A stretch of 33,070 nt of DNA from Deltaproteobacteria bacterium (GTDB lineage: Bacteria; Myxococcota_A; UBA9160; UBA6930): positions 1-33,070 of the forward strand of contig JAFDCZ010000019.1 of assembly GCA_019312665.1 (NCBI GenBank), written 5' to 3'. The translations under genes were made by a program, and so were the position numbers. Of the stretch, positions 8,005-14,798 are shown piece after piece. Within the stretch, counting starts at the first letter, position 1; each line of letters opens with the position of its first letter. The notes beneath the pieces were generated by a model that was not told the origin of the DNA, ran no database searches, and worked only from the letters and a program-made list of their open reading frames with translations.

Positions 8005-8501
8005 ACATTATCGCGGCAACGCCGCCAACAGCAAGCCCGGATGGAACCCGGGAATCGGATTAGGGTGAGGTAGCAGGGCCCTCCTGGGCCTCCGTCGGGG
8101 CTGTCCGGCATTGCCGGTGCGCAAAGCGCCGCAGGTCTCGGCTAGCCATCTCCCCAAGGACCAGGTCGATGCTCGTTCCCGATTGTCCGCGTCCCTCGGA
8201 GCCCACTTCAAGTCCGCCTGGCCGGGCGAACCCCAGAGGTGGGTCGTCGGTCTCCGCGCAGTTTTGGAAGCTCCCGGGTCCAGGAGGTTTCCCTGCTCTT
8301 GCCGACCGTTGCAGCTTCCTTCGCCACAACCGCCGTATGGCTCGCGATCCGCCGACGAGAAACCCTGGATGCGGACACTTTGTTCCGCCGACGAGTGCGA
8401 GACCTCGCTCTCCCGTGCCGCTCCATCAGGCTTCAGCTTCAAGCTACACCCGCCAGCACTGAACAGGAAGCCCAATCTACTTCTTTTCGGCTCGGCGAAG
8501 T
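8005..8501. other. gene-free gap with a run of small hairpins
   Basis: No frame in these 497 nt looks coding; the open frames have skewed composition and no recognisable motif. At 8077-8129 three consecutive perfect hairpins occur: 8077-8081 with 8086-8090, 8105-8109 with 8113-8117, and 8119-8122 with 8126-8129. A 12-nt direct repeat (TCCGCCGACGAG) occurs at 8348-8359 and 8384-8395, 36 nt apart. I found no tRNA, tmRNA, SRP or RNase P signature. It probably contains the promoter and leader of the PaaX gene and the end of the hydrolase transcript. Confidence 0.4.
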
Positions 8502-9422
8502 CTACCGGCCGGCAAAGCCCGCAATGCGATCCGCCAGGGCTTCCGAGCGCGTAAACGGCAGCATGTGCCCGCCTCCTGGGACCATCCAGAGCTCGCTGTC
8601 CGGCGCGAGCCGGTGCAGCGCCTCGCCGACGCTGGCAGGCACCAGACGGTCGCCGTCTCCCTGGATCACGAGCACGGGGAGCTGCAGACCCGAAGGATCG
8701 ATATCAGCGCGCCCATCGAGATCGCGCCCCTCGTTGCGAAAGGTCTCGAGTGTATGAGGCGCTGCAAAATTGGCGTCGAGCAACGCCCGGTAACCAGGTG
8801 TGATCAACTCAGGCTCGAAGGCAAGTGCGGTCGTACTGCCGCGTAAGCGTGCGGCCACGGGAGGCACCGCACTGACCCACGAAAGAACGGGGCCGACCAT
8901 CAGCTCCATCAGCCACTGCGGCGGTGCCGGGCGGTTCTCGATGCCCGGCCCCACCGAGCCCACCAGCACGACCCGCGCCAGACGCGACGCTTCCTTCTTC
9001 GCCGCGGCAATCGATGTACCGCCTCCGTACGACCAGCCCACGAGCGTCACGTCGCGAAGGTTCTCCGCAGCGAGGAACGCCAACAACTCGTTCGCATTCG
9101 CGTCGACGAGCGGCGCCACGATCCGAGCATCGGAACGACCGTATCCCACCCGGTCGTACGCCAAAGCGTGATGGCCACGCTTCGCCAACGCGTCCATCAC
9201 CGAGCGCCAGTCATACGCGGAACCCGGGTGACCGTGAACGAGAACGACCGGAGGTCCATGCCCCGTTTCGATGAGATTCACCTCGACACCCGGTGCCACC
9301 TCCACCCGCCGCCCGGGCGGCGGTAGATCGGGATCGGCGGGCGGAAACAACGCGAAGTACAGCGGTGGCAGGACCAGCGCCATCACGACGAGCACCAGCA
9401 GGATACGAATGAGCCGGAACAC
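8502..9422 (-). CDS. alpha/beta hydrolase with N-terminal membrane anchor
   Basis: This 306-aa alpha/beta hydrolase-1 protein has the oxyanion motif H-G-H-P-G-S at 63-68 and the nucleophile elbow G-W-S131-Y-G-G. The acid is at D258 in G-D-G-D-R-L-V-P and the histidine is H286 in P-G-G-G-H-M-L-P-F. Residues 5-27 are a hydrophobic anchor followed by a proline-rich linker, so the enzyme probably faces the periplasm. The start is GTG 9422, only 10 nt after the stop of the upstream 607-aa protein gene, indicating an operon. The layout resembles epoxide-hydrolase/haloalkane-dehalogenase relatives and esterases; the substrate is unknown. Confidence 0.87.
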   Translation of the reverse strand: MFRLIRILLVLVVMALVLPPLYFALFPPADPDLPPPGRRVEVAPGVEVNLIETGHGPPVVLVHGHPGSAYDWRSVMDALAKRGHHALAYDRVGYGRSDARIVAPLVDANANELLAFLAAENLRDVTLVGWSYGGGTSIAAAKKEASRLARVVLVGSVGPGIENRPAPPQWLMELMVGPVLSWVSAVPPVAARLRGSTTALAFEPELITPGYRALLDANFAAPHTLETFRNEGRDLDGRADIDPSGLQLPVLVIQGDGDRLVPASVGEALHRLAPDSELWMVPGGGHMLPFTRSEALADRIAGFAGR

Positions 9423-9432
9423 GCCCCGGGCG

Positions 9433-11256
9433 CTAGTTCACGTCCAGCCAGAGCGAGATGAACTGGCCGGCGCGCGAGGCCTCGACGAAGGACGTCGTGA
9501 GGCCAAGCAGACTCGGGATCGGGAAAGAGCCGAGTGAGTCCGCCAATGAGGGGAGCGCTGCATCGAGGGCAAACGTCAGCACCGCATCGAGCACGGCCTC
9601 GTTGGTATCGATCCTGTTTCCGATGATGTCGATATTGATGGTGCCGGGCACGACGCTCGCGATCGTGATCGCCAGCTCGCCGGCGAGGAAGTTGAAGTCG
9701 AGACCGACCTGCGCATCGACCACCACCTCCACCAGCGGAACGTTGCTGCCTGTCGGCTGCAACTTGAGAACCAGGTGGGGCACGTACATGAGCGCAAGCT
9801 CACCCGCCGGCCCCGGCGCTCCCGTAATGAACGGGGCCGCCTCCGGCTCGAGGATCAGCTCGAACGGCGCAGCCGGATCCACGATGTTCAGCTCGGGAAT
9901 GAACGCAGAGAGCAGACCCGCCGTGAGCGGAAGCGGCGTCCCAGTGCCAAAGAGATCCAGCTCGGTGATGGTCGAGGCCAGAAGCCCGCTCTCGACCTCC
10001 GCCTTCAGCAGCTGATTGAACGCTGAGGTGCCGAGGCAGAGGCCGAGCCCGTAGGGAAGACCGCCAATCGGCGTGAGCACGGGGAAGACAGGAAAGACCT
10101 CATTCACGTGGTAGGAAGCCAGCAGATCGGGTGCGCCCGCTGCGGGCATCGACGCGGTGATGCTCGCATCGGTTCCGATGGTCAGGCCGTTCGGGTCCTC
10201 GGCAGCGATGACGGTCGGGGCATCCATATCCACGCCGATCTGGCTGCCGATCGCGCCATCGAGGTTGAGGCCCGCGGTAGCCTGTTCGATGGCATCGGCG
10301 ATCGGGGCATCCAAGGGCCCCGTTCCGTCGGGATCGGAGAGGAAGGCCTGGAAGCCCTGGGTGACGTCATCCTGGAGGTCACCAATGATCAGCTGAATCA
10401 AGTCGCCGATGATCGGCACGTCACAGATTCCGCTCTCGAACGTTTGATTGAAGCCGCCGAAGCTCACGCTGATTGCGGTCTGCTGAACGTCGAGACCCGG
10501 CTCGCCGGGCACCAGGCCGGGCTCCAGCTCATAGACTCCCGGAAGATCCGTAACCGCAGCAGTCAACCGCACGCCGCAGGTCGGAACCAGCCCGCTGCCA
10601 TTGATCTGGATGTGGATATCCAGATTGAAGATCGAAACCGTGCCGTTCAGCGCATCGGTGATCGGCACGATATCGAGGCTGAAGCTCGAGATCGAGGGCG
10701 GCGGGTTGGCAATCGATGTCGTGGACGATCCGAGGCACGTTCCAAACGGTCCACCAATCTGGCAGCCGCTATCGAGCACGGTTCCGACGGGCAAGAGGGT
10801 TGCCGGATCCAGCGTGACCAGGCTCGCCATCACCGGCGCCATCGCATCCAGTCCCGTGTCCGTGATGCGCATGGCCATGGCTTCGAGGGAATAGGCTCCA
10901 TCCGCGACCGAATCGGAGTTGAAGACGGTGATCCGCTCGCGCATGGTGCGGCCCGATACCGCCGTGACGAGGAGGGGATTCACGATCGCGACCGGGTCGA
11001 GTGTGACGCTCGTGCTCCAACTTCCGTCGGGTTGAACCGGAACCGAGGTGGTACCCACAGTCACCGTGGCGTTGGTCGCGGCGTTGATGATGCGCCCGGA
11101 TACCGTGATCGATGTGGCCGCCGTGAATGTGCCGTTCGGAGGAGAATCGACGATGAGCCTGGGCGCGGGGTTGCAGCTCCCACCCATGCCGAAGATCAAC
11201 ACGAAGCCAAGGAACGCGACGAAAACGAACCGATCCCGGATGAGCGGCAAGCGCAT
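9433..11256 (-). CDS. large secreted protein of unknown function with Ig-like N-terminal domain
   Basis: This protein has 607 aa from ATG 11256, chosen because AAGGAG lies 6 nt upstream; the open frame itself reaches 11322. The N-terminus has three arginines, then a hydrophobic run (about 11-26), then G-M-G-G-S-C, which could be a lipoprotein cleavage site although the lipobox is not ideal. Residues of about 32-115 read as a bacterial Ig-like domain (N-G-T-F-T-A-A-T-S-I-T-V-S-G). The rest is rich in G, D, L, I and A with few charges and alternating beta-like segments, as in outer-membrane-associated or extracellular proteins. I do not recognise the family. The hydrolase gene follows 10 nt downstream and is probably co-expressed. 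Confidence 0.78.
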   Translation of the reverse strand: MRLPLIRDRFVFVAFLGFVLIFGMGGSCNPAPRLIVDSPPNGTFTAATSITVSGRIINAATNATVTVGTTSVPVQPDGSWSTSVTLDPVAIVNPLLVTAVSGRTMRERITVFNSDSVADGAYSLEAMAMRITDTGLDAMAPVMASLVTLDPATLLPVGTVLDSGCQIGGPFGTCLGSSTTSIANPPPSISSFSLDIVPITDALNGTVSIFNLDIHIQINGSGLVPTCGVRLTAAVTDLPGVYELEPGLVPGEPGLDVQQTAISVSFGGFNQTFESGICDVPIIGDLIQLIIGDLQDDVTQGFQAFLSDPDGTGPLDAPIADAIEQATAGLNLDGAIGSQIGVDMDAPTVIAAEDPNGLTIGTDASITASMPAAGAPDLLASYHVNEVFPVFPVLTPIGGLPYGLGLCLGTSAFNQLLKAEVESGLLASTITELDLFGTGTPLPLTAGLLSAFIPELNIVDPAAPFELILEPEAAPFITGAPGPAGELALMYVPHLVLKLQPTGSNVPLVEVVVDAQVGLDFNFLAGELAITIASVVPGTINIDIIGNRIDTNEAVLDAVLTFALDAALPSLADSLGSFPIPSLLGLTTSFVEASRAGQFISLWLDVN

Positions 11257-11386
11257 GCGATTCTCCTTGATGAGCTGAACAACAGGTAAGCAAACCCGGT
11301 GCCGAACGAAAGTTCTCGACATCCCTGGAGTTTCAGCAGCTTACGCGAATCGTTGGGTCGTATGGTTGCGTAATTGGGAATGAGTG

Positions 11387-11421
11387 TTCCGCGAGCGGAA
11401 AGAACTTTCCTTCAAAGTTCT
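11387..11421 (-). terminator. two adjacent hairpins at the end of the DUF1214 gene
   Basis: AGAACTTT (11401-11408) pairs perfectly with AAAGTTCT (11414-11421) around a 5-nt loop and covers the stop codon of the minus-strand gene. Immediately beyond it TTCCGC (11387-11392) pairs with GCGGAA (11395-11400). On the minus strand the first stem is followed by a short T run only, so termination efficiency is uncertain. Confidence 0.35.
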
Positions 11422-12530
11422 GAAAACGGGACGACTCGGGTATCCACGGCCGGATGTTCCTCGGCACCGACCCATCTGAAAAGCATCCCCCCTTGGCGAT
11501 GCCCCGCCGTCTCGAGCCAATTGGGCCAGGCTGGGCCCGGATCCGCGTGGGCAACTACCATGCGAACCGAGCCATCTTCCTGGTAGCTCGCCGTATGTTG
11601 GTTCAAGTGGATGCGGTGGTAGCGGTAGTCGAGCGATTCCATCCAGTAGTTGCTCACCTGGAAATTCCAACCCGTACACTCTGGAATTCGCTTTGCTTCG
11701 ATCACCAATGCCTCATCCGCTTCGAGCCGCCAGCAGCTTTGCAGGTAGTGGATGTTGGCATCGCCCCCCGCCTGCTGGCATTTCGCCTGGTCATCCGAGG
11801 GCAGCTGGTTCGGATGTCGAGCGTAGTCCTGCATCCAGTTCGCGAAGCCATTCGCCGTGCCTTCGACGAAGGCAACCACCCGCTCGAGCGTGGCTTCGAA
11901 CTCGGATGGATCGAGACCGGCCTTGACCCGATCTCCCAGGCATTCGATCCGCAAGCGCGCGGGGTCCTCCCGGCTGCGGTCGGCGAATGTCTGGCGGACG
12001 ATGAGCATGCTGCTCTCGGGCGTCATGGGTAGCCAGTTGCCGGGCTTCCGCTCGCAGCTGACGCGGATCTCGAATCGGCCGTCAGGGCCGATCTCGAGCT
12101 CCTCGCCATCGATCTGCCCAGTGGGCTCGAGGCTACCGCTCGAGCCGTAGCCGCCCGCCTTGGTTCCCAGGCTGAGGTAGGCCACCGAACCGCGTTCGCC
12201 GCAGATCCGATATTCATGACGCCCACTGATCGTGCAGTTCTGATAGAAGGCATCCGGGTTGTCGTTGCCGATCTTGATCGTCTCGTTCGAGAGCTGATAG
12301 AAGCCCGGGAACCGCGGATCCCCGTATTCCAGCTGGCTCTCCAGGCCGGCGCGCAGGAGCCGCGTCAAGTAGCGGAATCCCTCGGCCCGATCGAAGGGCG
12401 TCGCAGGTGTTTCCTCCCGAAGGATCACCTCGCCGGCCCGCTTCAACCCGTCACAGAAGGCCCCCCACGCCCGCCCGTCGAGCACGCGTGCCTCCGCCTC
12501 GCTCGACCTTCCAGCATCGCCATCGCCCAT
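11412..12530 (-). CDS. DUF1214 domain-containing protein
   Basis: This is a 372-aa protein without signal peptide. The C-terminal half has the DUF1214 pattern: a beta-rich region ending in W-N-F-Q-V-S-N-Y-W-M-E-S-L-D-Y-R, then L-N-Q-H-T-A, a D-G-S-V-R-M-V-V-A-H-A-D-P-G segment and W-P-N-W-L-E-T-A-G-H. DUF1214 proteins, often linked to DUF1254 in one polypeptide, have no established biochemical role; here the DUF1254 part is absent. ATG 12530 has AGGAGG 5 nt upstream. The neighbours are the secreted 607-aa protein downstream (about 155 nt gap) and a degraded methyltransferase upstream on the other strand, so context adds little. Confidence 0.85.
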   Translation of the reverse strand: MGDGDAGRSSEAEARVLDGRAWGAFCDGLKRAGEVILREETPATPFDRAEGFRYLTRLLRAGLESQLEYGDPRFPGFYQLSNETIKIGNDNPDAFYQNCTISGRHEYRICGERGSVAYLSLGTKAGGYGSSGSLEPTGQIDGEELEIGPDGRFEIRVSCERKPGNWLPMTPESSMLIVRQTFADRSREDPARLRIECLGDRVKAGLDPSEFEATLERVVAFVEGTANGFANWMQDYARHPNQLPSDDQAKCQQAGGDANIHYLQSCWRLEADEALVIEAKRIPECTGWNFQVSNYWMESLDYRYHRIHLNQHTASYQEDGSVRMVVAHADPGPAWPNWLETAGHRQGGMLFRWVGAEEHPAVDTRVVPFSEL

Positions 12531-12650
12531 CGAACCCTCCTGACCGGAGTGCCTACCTCTAGCCCGTCGTACTCGCGGGAGCTACGTCCCGCGCATGGCG
12601 AGCCGTAGCCAGGGGGAGAGTCAGCCGAGCCGCGCCATCAGTTCGATCAC

Positions 12651-12951
12651 ACGCTTCTTGCGCCTGATCTCTCGCTCATCCTCGGTCATTCAGATCCCCT
12701 ACACCGTTATCTGCCAACACTATGGCAGCATGTCCGGCGGGATCTGCAATTTCACACTGGGCTGTGGCGATGGCGACTACTGCAACCTCTTCGACCAGGT
12801 CAGCCAGGGCCTCGGCATCGGAAAGCTACAGGGCTACCACGGCATCGACATGGACGAGGCATCGATCGCCGAAGCACGAAAGGCGTACCCGGGTGGCGAT
12901 TTCCAGTGCGGTGACATTACGAACGGCCTCCGCCTCCGCAAAGCCCCCTAG
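12651..12951 (+). pseudogene. fragment of a class I SAM-dependent methyltransferase
   Basis: A plus-strand stretch lying between two minus-strand genes encodes a recognisable SAM-binding core: L-G-C-G-D-G-D-Y-C (motif I), then G-Y-H-G-I-D-M-D-E-A-S-I-A-E-A-R-K-A (motif II region) and D-F-Q-C-G-D-I-T (motif III region). The reading frame ends at TAG 12949-12951, about 40-50 residues after motif I, so most of the fold is missing. No good start or ribosome site precedes it; the frame's first ATG (12595) leads through serine/arginine-rich sequence unlike the core. I read it as a decayed remnant. The rest of the 12531-12968 gap holds nothing else I can support. Confidence 0.6.
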
Positions 12952-12968
12952 GTAGGGAACGCTTTCGC

Positions 12969-13820
12969 CTATGCAGCCAGCGTTCGAAGCTCGTCCGCTG
13001 TGCGGGTCGAACCGTCCGGGCTCCAGCCCGGCGGTTTCAGCAGGTAGGCCATGCGGGTCCGCCAGGGGCCCGGGCGGAGGGCGTCGCGAATCACCGCGAC
13101 CCACTCATGGAAAGCGATCCAGAGGGGGTTGTAGGAATCGATGTTCTTGGTGAGCCCGTAGACGACCTTCTCCTGCTCCGGCTCGAAGGTTCCGAACAGC
13201 TTGTCCCAGACGATGAAGGTGCCTGCGTGGTTGCGATCGAGGTACTGGGGATTGGTGCCATGGTGCACGCGATGATGGCTAGGCGTGTTCATGACAGCCT
13301 CGAATGCGGCCGGAAAACGATCGATCTGCTCCGTGTGGATCCAGAACTGGTAGATCAGGTTGAGGGAATAGACGGTGACGATCATCAACGGGTCGAAGCC
13401 CAGGAGCGGGAGTGGCGCGTAGAAGATCAGACCCGTCATCGGTGTCCAGCTCTGGCGCAAGGCCGTCGCCAGATTGTAATGCGTGCTCGAGTGGTGGGTC
13501 ACGTGGGCCGCCCACAGCACTCGTACCTCGTGGTGCAGCCGGTGAAACCAGTAGTAGGCGAGATCGACGACGATGAATGCCGCGATCCATGTGGCGATGC
13601 CGTGGCCCAGATCGAAGAAGGCGTAGGAGTACGCCCACTCGTAGGCACCCAGCTTGACGCCCACCCAGGCCAAACCGACGACCGCGCTGCCGAGGCCCAT
13701 GGTCACGCTTGCGACACTGTCCTTGGCCTCATGAGCCTGCGCACCGCGGCGATGGGTGAACCAGGCCTCCAGCAGCAAGAGCGCGAGGAAACCGGGACCC
13801 GCCCAAAGGGTGAAATCCAT
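12969..13820 (-). CDS. sterol desaturase / fatty acid hydroxylase superfamily protein
   Basis: This 283-aa integral membrane di-iron enzyme has the histidine clusters of the superfamily: H-R-L-H-H at 93-97, H-V-T-H-H at 106-110, and H-H-R-V-H-H at 182-187. A further His lies in F-W-I-H-T-E-Q near 162. Hydrophobic segments at about 7-19, 40-60, 75-92 and 125-160 fit membrane insertion. ATG 13820 is preferred over the TTG at 13829 because AAGGAGG sits about 9 nt upstream. The start follows the stop of the TetR gene after a single base, so translation is probably coupled and the enzyme is likely controlled by that regulator. It probably hydroxylates or desaturates a lipid; the substrate is not identifiable. 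Confidence 0.92.
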   Translation of the reverse strand: MDFTLWAGPGFLALLLLEAWFTHRRGAQAHEAKDSVASVTMGLGSAVVGLAWVGVKLGAYEWAYSYAFFDLGHGIATWIAAFIVVDLAYYWFHRLHHEVRVLWAAHVTHHSSTHYNLATALRQSWTPMTGLIFYAPLPLLGFDPLMIVTVYSLNLIYQFWIHTEQIDRFPAAFEAVMNTPSHHRVHHGTNPQYLDRNHAGTFIVWDKLFGTFEPEQEKVVYGLTKNIDSYNPLWIAFHEWVAVIRDALRPGPWRTRMAYLLKPPGWSPDGSTRTADELRTLAA

Positions 13821-13821
13821 G

Positions 13822-14427
13822 TCAGGCAACCTCCTTACGAACGAGCTCGGTCAGTGCGGCGAGCATCGGCTCGTGAGTTTCGAAATCTCGGCCGGCGAGG
13901 CTCCCGAGTGCGGCGCCCTGAAGAGCGTTCACGACCAGCGAGACGGTCGTCTCGAAATCCGGGCGGCCGGCCACGTTGGGGAAGAGCTCCCGGGCGATCC
14001 GTCGCAAGTTCGCGCCGTGCTGATCCGCCACTGGCGCAAGGATCCGCGCGAGTTCCCGATCCGTCCGCGAGGCGTTGTACAGCTCGAAGGCCGCATGGAG
14101 CTGCGGCTCCAGGAAGATCTCCCACAACACGCGGACCGAGGCCTCGGCCCGATCCTGGGCACCTGCCAGCAGGGGCAGCCGAGTCTGGAAGAGCTCGTTG
14201 AGATTGGCGAACAACACCTCCGCCGCGGCCGCCACGAGCGCAGACTTGGTGGGAAAATGGCTGAACAGCGCCCCCTGGGAGAAGCCGGCCCGGGCGCAGA
14301 TGCGGGTGGTCGTCGCCCCTGCCCAGCCATGCTCCACCAGCATCTCGACGGTGGCTTGGAGAAGCTCCCGGCGGGTCGTCTCCCGGCGCTGCTGCTGGGT
14401 GCGGCGGGGCTTGCGAGCGGTCGGCAT
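13822..14427 (-). CDS. TetR/AcrR-family transcriptional regulator
   Basis: This 201-aa repressor has an arginine-rich N-terminus and a TetR helix-turn-helix (about 20-66). It includes G-W-A-G-A-T-T-T-R-I-C-A-R-A-G-F-S and G-A-L-F-S-H-F-P-T-K, followed by a helical ligand-binding domain. ATG 14427 is the likely start; the frame extends to a TTG at 14445 with no better ribosome site. A perfect 32-bp palindrome lies 18 bp upstream of the start, so autoregulation plus control of the divergent small gene is likely. The sterol-desaturase-like gene is directly downstream, suggesting a lipid or hydrophobic effector. Confidence 0.92.
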   Translation of the reverse strand: MPTARKPRRTQQQRRETTRRELLQATVEMLVEHGWAGATTTRICARAGFSQGALFSHFPTKSALVAAAAEVLFANLNELFQTRLPLLAGAQDRAEASVRVLWEIFLEPQLHAAFELYNASRTDRELARILAPVADQHGANLRRIARELFPNVAGRPDFETTVSLVVNALQGAALGSLAGRDFETHEPMLAALTELVRKEVA

Positions 14428-14445
14428 CGGAGCACCGTAGACCAA

Positions 14446-14477
14446 ATCTTATAAAGTGACAAGTCACTTTATAAGAT
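14446..14477. promoter_or_regulatory. 32-bp perfect palindrome, probable TetR operator with divergent promoters
   Basis: The 15-nt arm 14446-14460 is the exact reverse complement of 14463-14477, with a two-base AA spacer. The sequence is markedly AT-rich against the GC-rich surroundings. Each strand contains TTATAA and TAAGAT exactly 17 nt apart (plus strand 14449-14454 and 14472-14477), so both divergent promoters could lie inside the operator. Size and position fit the TetR-family regulator encoded at 13822-14427. Confidence 0.8.
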
Positions 14478-14508
14478 CCTTCGGCGGAATAGGGGTAGGG
14501 TTCCGGAC

Positions 14509-14790
14509 ATGCGCACTCTCGTCGTCCTGGTCAGCCTGGTGGCTCTCGGGGCCCTGTTCCTCTCCACCTCAACGGGGAGAAGCCTCCTCGAAAGGCTCGG
14601 AATCCAGCCGCTCAGGGGCCGCGCGCCGAAAGACGACCGCACCTTCCTGTTGAAGGCATGCGGCGGGGACGGTGCCCTCGTGCGAGAGCGGTTGGCCGCC
14701 GAGCGTGGTCGATTTCCGCAAGCCACGGATGCCGAGCTTCATCGCAAGGCGATTCGGCGATGGTTTCAGGAGCGAGACGGCCAGACCTGA
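14509..14790 (+). CDS. small exported or membrane-anchored protein, unknown function
   Basis: This 93-aa protein has a hydrophobic N-terminus (about 3-20, M-R-T-L-V-V-L-V-S-L-V) that could be an anchor or signal peptide. A charged soluble part follows, containing C-G-G-D and ending in a helix rich in R, E and A (A-E-L-H-R-K-A-I-R-R-W-F-Q-E-R). ATG 14509 follows a G-rich stretch (GGGGTAGGG) that may act as ribosome site. Its start lies 31 nt after the palindrome and divergent from the TetR gene, so it is probably repressed by that regulator. The stop is 8 nt from the converging stop of the c-di-GMP gene. I do not recognise the family. Confidence 0.6.
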   Translation: MRTLVVLVSLVALGALFLSTSTGRSLLERLGIQPLRGRAPKDDRTFLLKACGGDGALVRERLAAERGRFPQATDAELHRKAIRRWFQERDGQT

Positions 14791-14798
14791 TGGCGGAA

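Noticed and set aside
8008..8475. 155-codon minus-strand frame in the 8005-8501 gap
   Set aside because: No start signal, no domain-like pattern and many rare-looking residue runs; not supported as a gene.
10108..11289. 393-codon plus-strand frame opposite the 607-aa secreted protein
   Set aside because: D/R/G/H-rich shadow composition; the minus strand has a ribosome site, signal sequence and Ig-like domain.
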